Part shown: piece after piece, positions 54,801 to 61,259 of the stretch
Layout of the letters: the number at the start of each line of letters is the position of its first letter
How positions within the stretch are numbered: the first letter of the stretch is position 1
From: Acridotheres tristis
Lineage: Eukaryota > Chordata > Aves > Passeriformes > Sturnidae
Direction of reading: 5' to 3'
Length of the DNA stretch: 64,000 nt
Assembly (NCBI GenBank): GCA_037013685.1
Contig: CM072892.1
Location: 19,845,501 to 19,909,500 of the forward strand
The notes under the pieces: generated by a model
Database searches by the model: none
Told to the model about the DNA's origin: nothing
What the model saw: only the letters and a program-made list of their open reading frames with translations
Program-made: the position numbers and the translations under genes

Positions 54801-56951
54801 CTTGTGAGCCTCATGCTCAGGACAGTAATGAACACTGATGGCCTAGGTAGTTTTGCAGTAGCTTCAGTGAAGGGGTTGCTTTCTTAATCTGTTTGCCTTG
54901 TTATCTACCACACTGAGCTGGTTTAAATTAATAACTTCCATAATTTTTATGCCTTTGGGTGGGGGTGTTACCAAATGTCCAGTTGAAATTATGAAAAGTG
55001 TAAAAGCTTAACTCTCCAAAGTACCTGGCATGCAGTGTGCTCAGACCCAATTAAACACTTCCCAGTGATACCTTCACCCATCTCCACCTCAAAAGCAGCT
55101 GAGCGTGTGCCAGCTCAGGAGTGTTGCAGCACAAGCTGAACGTTCTGCAGCTGTGGATGTTTGCACCAGAGCACAGAGCCATTCCTGGGCTGCTGGTGTT
55201 CTCCAGTCGAAGGAGGGAACAACCCACAACAAACTAGAGAGGAAAAGCATAACAAAGCAGATGAGCAGGAAGGATTACAATGTGGAATCTGCTGAGAGTG
55301 GTACTGAGTGAGAAAAGAGATATGAATGGATGAGGAGCCTGAGACTGGGAGTTGATTTCCACTACTGAGTGCTGAACACAGATTTTTGGAGCCAGTTTAA
55401 GGCATCTTCATAATGCAGTACCAGAGAGCAGTGCTGTGTCACCGAAGGGTCCGGTGGCAGATGCTGAATTGTGCTGCCACCACGGTTGTGCCCACCACAG
55501 CCAAGCTCAAGAACTGGCCAGAAGCAAAAGCTGGGTGCTGGAGGAAACTCAGATCTCCCTGAGAGCTCCTGAAGCTGCTGCTCTCCTGTGGTGGGTGGGA
55601 CCACCAGGAAGGCCTCCTGTGCACCACAGCTTTTGATCCAGAAAAAGCATGTCCACGGATGAAAAGGGCTGTTAAACAGAGATCCTGGCTTGCTCTAGAA
55701 CCAGGGCAAAGGAGTCAGTACTTTGCTTGGGATAATTAATCCTGATGAAAAGCAGATGTATTTTAATGCTTGCAGAACTTGAGCTTCTATATCTGCTTGG
55801 TACTGCACCCATTCATTCGTAACTTGGCTCCAGCTATGGTGCTGCATATCGCTGGTCTTTGTTGAACTGCACAGCCCCTCACTGGATTTGCTGAACACAC
55901 ATTAATTTACAAACCTTCCAGCAGTGAGGGAACTGGCTAGACTGTTTTGAAATATGAGGCTGACTCTAGATGAAATTCTTACCCAGACTTATACCGAGTA
56001 GAATTCCTTTTCCAGATCTATTTCAGAGGTCAAGTGGGATGTTGCAATGTCTAAGCCCTCTAGAGACTGCCTGATTTCATCCTATTGCAACCAGTCATAC
56101 TTCAAAATCCTACATCTTGCTTTTCAGTCTTCAGTTTAACAAGGCTGACTTTGGGTTAAGCAGATATATTCCTGCTTTTCCCAGTGGGAGCTTCTGGGCT
56201 TTCCCTACCCAGTTCTCTTTACTCTGCCTGCCTCCCTCCTTCCTTGTCTCTGTCCTGTACACCTTGCTGATCTATATGGAGAAGAGCTTTCCTAGTGAAC
56301 AAGTATTCAGGAATCCTAAAGCCTTATAATAAAGGCAGGCAAGGTTTCCATTCATTTACTTATGCATTCATTTACACATACACAGATAATAGGATGCTTT
56401 CAATTGGAAAGCCCTGTGTAGCTGTGAGGCCTTCATCCTCATTTTGCAAATAGAGAAACTGAGGCAGAGACATTAAATTACTTGCTCAAGAATTTAAGGA
56501 GTTGGCAGCAGTCACAGAAAAAGCCAACTTAGTTTGACTAGACGTCCGTACTTCAGTTTTTAGACATCACTGCTGTCCAGCAAAACAAAGACGAAAAAGT
56601 AATAAGGGTAATTTACATATGTCAGAGCTAAATAGTACCTCTTTTCCTTGCCATCCTTAATGACCAGCCACCTTGTCATGGATTCGAGTGAGGAATAAAT
56701 GGTTATTCTGAAGCTTTGCACAAATTTGCTTCTTGAACACGGGAAAGTTATTTAACCTTATCCAGTAAATTTTCTTCTGCTGAAAAGGGGAATAACAATT
56801 TCAAATCAACATCAAATATTTCCAAATTCCTCCTTTCCTTACTATAATTTCATAACATTTCAGCAGGATGTGCCACGATGTACTTAACATGTGACAGATA
56901 CTGAGGGAACCAAGACGACAAATACCTTTACCTTACTGTGCTTGATTTACT

Positions 56952-56987
<36 letters not shown>

Positions 56988-58754
56988 CCACTAAAAGCAA
57001 ACTAGAGTGATTAGCAATCCTTTTTGCATTTTTTTAAATTCCTTTGGTAACTTCAACCACATTGAAGCAGGTAAGACACTTGCTGTGAACTAGTTCACTT
57101 AGGGAGATTCTCAGTTTACTGCAGTTTCGTGATGCTTCTTTCTCCTAGCTGTTGTGTTTTGATTCATCTGACACAACTTTCACAACTGTTTACTCTCTTT
57201 TTCCAGCTTCTGGCCATCCTCACTGCTTTTTCTGTCACCTAGAGCTTGGCTCTGACCGGGAAGTGCCTTCCAGTTTTGTCCGCTATGTAGATGTGGAATT
57301 TGACATGCCCACCACTTCGGCGTCCAAAGCCGCTGTTCGCTCCATCTCTGTCGAGGACAAGACCGATGTGAGGAAGTGGGTCAACTATTCAGCACACTAC
57401 AGCTACAAGGTAAAACTGAGCAGTGCTAATCACCATGGTTACTTTGCATGCTTCATTGTCATGAAAATTATGGGCAGACAAATGAAATACCATGGACAAA
57501 AGGGGTGTGAATTTGGCACATGCCAGGCTGTGTGCAGTCGCTACCCATGTGCAGCTATTGGTTCATGGCAAACAAGCAGTGGATTATCCCTCAGCAAAGA
57601 TGGAATAAATTTGCTTGCAGTTGCCTGTGGAAGAGCGTGCACACAGCTCTTGGGGATTACCTGATATGGAGAGTTTGAACAAGGAGTTTTGCTGCTCTTC
57701 ATAGTGGGAATGCTACTGTGGGAGTCCTAGTGCAGTCCGCTTAAATATTTCTTCCTTCTACCTGCCCTAAGGAGAGGAGCAGATAGGAAAGTCCACTATG
57801 TATATTCCTGCCAAAATATCTCAGTAAATTTGCATGTTAGCTGAATACTCAGCAGAGAAATTGGCATCCTACCTTGCCTTCTTTGAGTGCAATGATAAGA
57901 GATTCTGAAAAGACTCTCATGGCAAATATTTTTACTGGTAGTTGTAATTATACTTTTAGTAGTTTCTTAAATTCCCTGAAGATGGTATTTGATCTTCCTA
58001 AGTATCCCTTTTGAGAATTAAAACATTGGATTATTCCTGAGTTTCTGGAGATGTGGAGACTTAGAACCCAAACATAGATCCCCTTGGCCCTGACCTAATA
58101 CAAATTGATATCTGTAGGCCAAAACACTTCTGAGCCTGAGGACAGCAGGGAGTGTGCTGATATTTGGGGTAGTGTTAGGCACTGCTTCAAGAAGCAGGGA
58201 GTTGGATTTGATAATCCTTATAGGTCCCTTCAAACTCAAAAATCATTAAAAAAATCTCTTTGCTTTATACATCAGTCTTCGCAGACTTTATAATTAAGGC
58301 TGGTTTTCTGCTGTCACATAGGAAGCCACCTATTATCTGCAGATTTGGTTCTGGGTTTGTATTCAGGGTACATCTGGGAATGGTAATGAATATAAAATCA
58401 TGTGAGTTCTCTGCATGACATTATCTCTTCTAGAAATTATTTCATGACACTGCTGAATTGTAGAACTGCTTAGATTAGACTGAAAATCCTTATAGTAAAT
58501 ACGTAAGTAAAATAAAATTTTCTCTAATCCTCAGTCTGTTTTTCCACACAACCGTTTCAGTTCACCAAGAGTTTCTTCACCTGAGGTCAAGAGCCACCAC
58601 GGAGGAAGATTTGTGAATCTTTTGATTTCCTTTCTCATTAAAAATTTTCTTCCTCTTTTTCTTCTACCAGGTTGAAATAGAGCAGAAAAAAAGCTTGAAT
58701 GAGGATCTGAAGGGAGAAAGCACTGCAAATGTCAATGAATGTGCTACACAGTAA
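9716..58754 (+). CDS. STON2: Stonin-2, clathrin/AP-2 endocytic adaptor (six coding exons, spliced)
   Basis: Joining 9716-9803, 10232-10486, 16565-16762, 49334-51169, 57207-57409 and 58671-58754 gives 2661 coding nucleotides, 887 residues plus TAA. All introns are GT-AG. The order is: WVSF at 15-18, WVQF at 96-99, WVTF at 221-224 (AP-2 appendage-binding type), NPF at 300-302 and 316-318 (EH-domain ligands such as Eps15 and intersectin), a stonin homology domain at about 415-548 opening with [14 protein letters not shown], and a mu-homology domain from about 557 to 870. Stonin-2 works at the presynaptic plasma membrane, where its mu-homology domain binds synaptotagmin and its N-terminus recruits AP-2 and Eps15. 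Stonin-1 lacks the paired NPF motifs, and the match to mammalian stonin-2 runs end to end, so the paralogue call is firm. No frameshift or premature stop is visible. Confidence 0.97.
9804..10231 (+). other. STON2: STON2 intron between coding exons 1 and 2 (428 nt, phase 1)
   Basis: The donor is gtaacc and the acceptor ctctattttag. It is by far the shortest intron of the gene. Short ORFs reading through it have no homology that I recognise, and no repeat is visible. Confidence 0.9.
10232..10486 (+). CDS. STON2: STON2 coding exon 2 (second WVxF motif)
   Basis: The exon is 255 nt, phase 1 at both ends, and encodes residues 30 (split) to 114 plus the first base of codon 115. It is acidic and Ser-rich and ends with the diagnostic segment [13 protein letters not shown], which aligns with the SNWVQFED segment of mammalian stonin-2. 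The WVQF at residues 96-99 is an AP-2 alpha-appendage-type ligand. The region before it is poorly conserved, as expected for a disordered tail. Splice sites are ttttag|GTAG and ACAG|gtgagg. Skipping this exon would keep the frame and remove one AP-2 motif. Confidence 0.95.
10487..16564 (+). other. STON2: STON2 intron between coding exons 2 and 3 (6078 nt)
   Basis: The donor is gtgagg and the acceptor tgcaaccag. I see no coding exon, RNA gene or clearly recognisable transposon. Small low-complexity pieces include a CTGT run at about 12779-12796. Short ORFs up to about 90 codons look random. Confidence 0.8.
16565..16762 (+). CDS. STON2: STON2 coding exon 3 (Ser/Thr-rich linker)
   Basis: The exon is 198 nt, phase 1 at both ends, and covers residues 116-180 with split codons on each side. 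The peptide contains [16 protein letters not shown] and SYTDLQ, closely matching a conserved block of mammalian stonin-2. It carries no WVxF or NPF motif. The many Ser/Thr and acidic residues suggest a disordered, possibly phosphorylated linker. Splice sites are aaccag|TGTC and GCTG|gtaaga. An open frame runs through both splice sites into intron, but homology stops at them. Confidence 0.94.
18461..18489. repeat. Perfect 10-bp inverted repeat (hairpin)
   Basis: The arms acttccagta (18461-18470) and tactggaagt (18480-18489) are exact reverse complements separated by 9 nt. Just to the left (about 18413-18460) the word ataagatac recurs three times. The arms cannot be extended. It could be chance at this length. 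Confidence 0.6.
21540..21665 (-). mobile_element. Decayed CR1/L3-like LINE relic
   Basis: The stretch, with phrases such as gtcctcctgcatg and agaacctcacctgg, resembles the reverse complement of the 3' region of old CR1/L3-family LINEs from memory of their consensus. It directly precedes a younger CR1 piece in the opposite orientation. The boundaries are approximate. Confidence 0.45.
21700..21965 (+). mobile_element. CR1 LINE 3' fragment with internal deletion
   Basis: Bases 21700-21759 match the part of CR1 ORF2 encoding a [17 protein letters not shown] segment. The sequence then jumps, at about 21759-21762, to the very end of ORF2 ([20 protein letters not shown]) followed by a CR1 3' tail ending near ccattccataatact. 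The region usually between these two parts is missing, so the copy is dead. CR1 is the dominant LINE of birds, which supports the host assignment. It sits inside a STON2 intron in sense orientation. Confidence 0.85.
22595..22662. repeat. (AT)n microsatellite with interruptions
   Basis: About 26 bp of pure AT dinucleotide is followed by gc and further AT-rich dinucleotide tracts to 22662. It is likely to be length-variable and can form cruciform-like structures. Confidence 0.95.
25120..25430 (-). mobile_element. Old CR1/L3-type LINE relic, antisense
   Basis: The order of phrases follows the reverse complement of the 3' portion of CR1/L3-type LINEs: tttatacagggtaattat, aaactctttagtattctc, then ggtgaccaaaactgcaag and cagtgcatc at the end. 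The match is diverged throughout, so the insertion is ancient. The left edge may extend to about 24830. A RepeatMasker run would settle the family. Confidence 0.65.
28211..28246. repeat. Perfect 15-bp inverted repeat with 6-nt loop
   Basis: The arm ctgtactcaaacact (28211-28225) is followed by gtaagt and then the exact reverse complement agtgtttgagtacag (28232-28246). Pairing does not extend outward, so it is shorter than a typical microRNA precursor. Function unknown. Confidence 0.9.
34290..34720. promoter_or_regulatory. CpG-rich island inside STON2 intron 3, candidate promoter
   Basis: In otherwise AT-rich intron this block is strongly GC- and CpG-rich, with repeated gccggagc-type words at about 34455-34500 and a GGA run at 34624-34641. 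CpG islands usually mark vertebrate promoters. On the + strand a possible first exon could end at AGCAGCAAG|gtaatg (34670/34671). Splicing to coding exon 4 would put the ATG at 49372 first in frame. The island also tolerates long chance ORFs on both strands, which I do not accept as genes. Confidence 0.6.
34715..34840 (+). other. Small ORF with good start context at the island edge (uncertain)
   Basis: An ATG at 34715 in a strong context (G at -3 and G at +4) opens a 41-codon ORF beginning [13 protein letters not shown]. It could instead splice after codon 25 at CACG|gtattt (34789/34790) to a downstream segment at 36250-36300, in matching phase. I recognise no family. The donor is weak, so this is a hypothesis only. 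Confidence 0.2.
36250..36300 (+). other. Possible short terminal exon (uncertain)
   Basis: A pyrimidine-rich tract and ttctag (AG at 36248-36249) precede 16 open codons reading [16 protein letters not shown] and a TGA at 36298-36300. The composition looks protein-like and the acceptor is plausible. The frame fits the small ORF that starts at 34715. No family is recognised and no clear AATAAA follows nearby. Confidence 0.2.
37880..38350. promoter_or_regulatory. Second GC/CpG-rich block in intron 3
   Basis: CpG-rich DNA flanks and includes the 27-bp minisatellite. To the right, at 38175-38300, it remains GC-rich without repeats and includes a GGCAAC half-site resembling one arm of an RFX X-box (about 38234). 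It could be a promoter or enhancer, or merely a GC-rich repeat neighbourhood. I find no convincing exon in it. Confidence 0.4.
37945..38180. repeat. 27-bp minisatellite with 4-unit higher-order structure
   Basis: Eight complete 27-bp units run from 37945 to 38160, followed by a truncated ninth. Six units end cacacagcccc (type A) and two end cacccggtccc (type B). The order is A-A-A-B-A-A-A-B, so a 108-bp block of four is present twice. Because 27 is a multiple of 3 and the unit lacks stops, long ORFs appear on both strands (9-residue periodicity). These are best read as by-products. Confidence 0.95.
45674..45710. repeat. Perfect 11-bp inverted repeat
   Basis: attccatacca (45674-45684) and tggtatggaat (45700-45710) are exact reverse complements around a 15-nt loop. 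Followed on the right by a T run. No function evident. Confidence 0.75.
49334..51169 (+). CDS. STON2: STON2 coding exon 4: WVTF, NPF motifs, SHD and most of the mu-homology domain
   Basis: This 1836-nt exon, phase 1 at both ends, encodes residues 182-792 plus split codons. It starts ttaaag|ACAATTCC and ends TCAG|gtgagt. It holds WVTF at 221-224, NPF at 300-302 and 316-318, a stonin homology domain from about 415 ([18 protein letters not shown]) and the start of the mu-homology domain at about 557 ([12 protein letters not shown]). Strongly conserved blocks include [16 protein letters not shown] (653-668) and the [14 protein letters not shown] stretch. The ATG at 49372 (residue 194) lies in a strong context (G at -3 and G at +4) and could serve as an internal start for a 694-residue form. 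Confidence 0.98.
51444..51543 (+). mobile_element. CR1 LINE 3' tail
   Basis: The segment contains ggttggacttgatgatctt and ends with aaatgattctgtgattct, the hallmark 3' end of avian CR1 subfamilies with a terminal ATTCTRTG-type repeat. Only the 3' UTR is present. It starts about 275 bp after STON2 coding exon 4. Confidence 0.88.
54340..54364. repeat. T(25) homopolymer
   Basis: An uninterrupted run of 25 T. On the minus strand it would be a poly(A) tract, but I see no AATAAA or gene-like sequence just upstream on that strand, so I do not call a retropseudogene. Confidence 0.95.
56431..56520 (+). mobile_element. MIR-like SINE core
   Basis: The order cctcattttgcaaatagag, aaactgaggcagaga, attacttgctcaag and a later cagcagtcacag follows the MIR core-SINE consensus, with substitutions. 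MIR is ancient in amniotes and rare and strongly decayed in birds. The full element may extend left to about 56390 and right to about 56580. Confidence 0.7.
56957..56984. repeat. (TA)14 microsatellite
   Basis: A pure TA dinucleotide run of 28 bp lies 222 bp before STON2 coding exon 5. Confidence 0.95.
57207..57409 (+). CDS. STON2: STON2 coding exon 5 (end of mu-homology domain)
   Basis: The exon is 203 nt, phase 1 in and phase 0 out, and encodes residues 793 (split) to 860. It begins after tttttccag with the [17 protein letters not shown] region and ends in the [10 protein letters not shown] segment, both nearly identical to mammalian stonin-2. Its donor is CAAG|gtaaaa. The frame stays open into the intron to a TGA at 57662-57664, so retention of the intron would replace the C-terminus with about 84 unrelated residues. 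Skipping this exon would shift the frame, unlike exons 2 to 4. Confidence 0.97.
57410..58670 (+). other. STON2: STON2 intron between coding exons 5 and 6 (1261 nt)
   Basis: The donor is gtaaaa. The acceptor follows a very long pyrimidine tract (tcctctttttcttctaccag). It contains one CR1 tail fragment and is otherwise unremarkable. Confidence 0.93.
58180..58250 (+). mobile_element. Short CR1 3' tail fragment
   Basis: The phrases gttggatttgataatcctt and taggtcccttcaaactc correspond to the CR1 3' end. It is more diverged than the copy near 51.5 kb. The left boundary is uncertain and may reach about 58090. Confidence 0.7.
58671..58754 (+). CDS. STON2: STON2 last coding exon and stop
   Basis: After the acceptor ttctaccag at 58662-58670 the exon reads [15 protein letters not shown], then a 12-residue tail and TAA at 58752-58754. 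It supplies residues 861-887. The first residues complete the final strand of the mu-homology domain and the rest is a short polar tail, as in mammalian stonin-2. Confidence 0.95.
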   Translation, partial: VEIEQKKSLNEDLKGESTANVNECATQ

Positions 58755-61240
58755 AGGAAGATTAGTCTGCAAGTCCCAAGAGGGGTGGTCAAATTAACAA
58801 ATCTGGAAGAAAGGACTTGCAGGGGTTGGGTATTTATCTTTCAAAACATTCGGGACTACTACTTTTAAAATAATGCTCTGAAGAGTATAATTTTTTCTTT
58901 GTGATGATCCATACTTTGATAAGAATGTGGTCAGTGGCTTCTTTGGAGGGGATCCACGGGCTTTTGCTGGAACAGTATAAGTACAGTTGTACAGTCAAGC
59001 CTGCCTTTTCATCATTTAGGTTCTGCACTCAAGTATGGTCTGGCAACCATCACAGCCACACCAGAAAACAGCCTTTATCTCACAGTCTTGCCCTGCCTCA
59101 TTAAGCAGTTTGTTTCAATGCCATTTGGCTTGGCCATTGACTGAATTGCATCCTTCTGAACTGCCAAATAAAAATCCAGGGAGGATCAAGTGAAAAATTA
59201 TGTAAAATCTCCTTTCTGAAATGGTCCACAGAGTGAAAATCCTGAGCATCATTCTGGAGAATCAACACACTCTGCACCTTAAACAAAGAGAATGGTCTCT
59301 GTGTTTAAGTAGATGAACTGCAGACAGGACAGCTGATCACTGAGCTGTTCCTCTGTTCAGTCCTTCCTGTCTCATCCCTCAAATGACAACATGTCACTGT
59401 GCACGTTTTCACGGGGTTTGCACAAGTACAAGAAAGCCTCTGCAATTTCTTAAACTTTTTACTTTGTAGTCTGAGCCGTTCTGGTATCTTGACTGAACAT
59501 GGTCGTGGCTGCTAGCAATAGAGAATGTGTGTTACAGCAGTGGAGATACCAGAGGGACTTTGCTGAGATTAGATCATTCCTGCCTAGAAAGATATTAAAG
59601 GGAAAAACATGGGGGTTTAGTTTCGGGTTTGGGGTTTTTTGTATGTTCTCTTGGATGGGTAAAAGGGTGGTTATTGAAAATGTCAGAACACAATTACTTT
59701 AACAGACAATGTTGTTTGTTTTCCTGAAAATCCTTGGAAGTCTGTCCAGCACAGTATTATTTTCATGTTCTATCTTGAACCTACAATATAAGTAATTTGT
59801 ATTTTTATAATACTTCCATTAACTGGGCCCCAAAATCTCTTGTTAATTTTAAAAAGCTTCTATCATGGAGATTTTTTATCCCCACTTAGGTGGAAGTAAT
59901 AGCAAGTCTTAAAACCTCATTCTAAATAAAAATGCAGAAGACGTAAATCACTCATTTACACATATTTTCAGAGAAAACAGTGTTAAAAATACCCATTTTT
60001 AGTTGTTTCTATGGCTTATGTAATATTTTGTCTCGTAACATTAAATGTAAAGTAAGTAATTTATTAAATCATTTATCTTTTGAAAGGTTACTACTGACTA
60101 TAAAATACACATTTGGAAAACTTCGGCAATGTAATTTAATATCATGACGAATTAAAATGAAAGCTTTTTTATACATGTATTTCATTCTACATTTAATATA
60201 AAAAATTAATACACTCTTGATTTAACCCTGCGACTCCTATAAAAATTATTACAATGTTAAAATCCCAAATAAATAATGAAATTAATTTCATTGAGTCTGA
60301 CACTGGTAGTGGAAGAATTTAAAATAAATTGTAGGGAACTTAAAAATGTCTTTTTTATATGCACCTACAGTTCAAGCCTGCATCACCCTAGTGACACAGG
60401 TGCACCACTGTAAATATGTAAAATCTCAGTCCTTCTAGGACTTTCTAACAAGCCTATAATACTCCACTACAAGTAGCCCTTCTGGGCCTAGGATGCTCCT
60501 TGGAGCACACCAGTTAATAGTAAGCATTTGCAATATCTCTCTGTAAATGGAAGAATGCTGTTAACTTTTATAAAGAATTTTGAGATCAGTGGATTAAAAT
60601 TTCTGATATTATTAATGGTAATTTGTATAGGTTGTGAAATATCTGGGAGCATGGGGCTGAATTTGTGACTGACTCTTAGCTCTGGCACAGGCTGGTTGGG
60701 ATGTGTTGCATGGCAACTCCTCTACAAAATTCACTCCTGTTCAAAGGCATTCCTGTCAAAGGATTTCTGGGTGGTCTTCCTGCTTTTCACTGCAGCTCCT
60801 AATGTACTGTTTCTGAAACCTACCATCAAGAAATAAAAAAAAAACAAAACAAGCTGAAGCAGTGCTGAGATGTTACTGAGGAAATGTGTCAATGTTTTGT
60901 GAAAGAAATGGAGAATTTCTACTCTGACCTGCAGGCTTAGTGTCTGATTTTTTTGCCTATTGCCCCTCAGCTCATGGAAACACAAATAAGTAATACAAGT
61001 TAGCAAAGTTATGTTGTACACCTTAAGAGGGGAGAAAATTAAAGGAATATAATTTTCCATCACTGTTGAATTGTTAAACTGTTCAGCCGCTATCATATTT
61101 GTGCCACAGAACATTCTGTGTTCCAGTAACTGGAAGATAAATATATTGGAGGTCTATGGATTTATGTCATTTCTTTACCACTTCGTCGCTGATCTTTTTT
61201 TTTTAATTTAGAATCAATAAATGAAAAACCTGACTCTTAT
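58755..61240 (+). other. STON2: Probable STON2 3' UTR
   Basis: No gene follows the stop codon. The sequence becomes very AU-rich from about 59770 to 60380. AATAAA hexamers occur at 59167, 59925, 60268, 60323 and 61216. The one at 61216-61221 is the best candidate for the distal end because a GT-rich stretch (ttgtgtagttgt) follows about 30 bases later. Alternative shorter 3' ends are likely. The end point is an inference without transcript data. Confidence 0.45.
61216..61221 (+). terminator. Candidate distal poly(A) signal AATAAA
   Basis: A canonical hexamer followed at about +30 by a GT-rich downstream element. Competes with earlier AATAAA copies at 59167 and 59925. Confidence 0.4.
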
Positions 61241-61259
61241 CTTTCTTGTGTAGTTGTAC

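Larger units (their letters stand above)
51170..57206 (+). other. STON2: STON2 intron between coding exons 4 and 5 (6037 nt)
   Basis: The donor is gtgagt and the acceptor ctctttttccag. It contains a CR1 tail, T(25) at 54340-54364, a MIR-like core and a (TA)14 repeat, each listed or noted separately. Otherwise I see no exon or RNA gene. Confidence 0.85.

Noticed and set aside
49334..58754. Stonin-1 (STON1) as the identity
   Set aside because: Two NPF motifs, three WVxF motifs and near-identity of the SHD and mu-homology segments fit stonin-2, not stonin-1.
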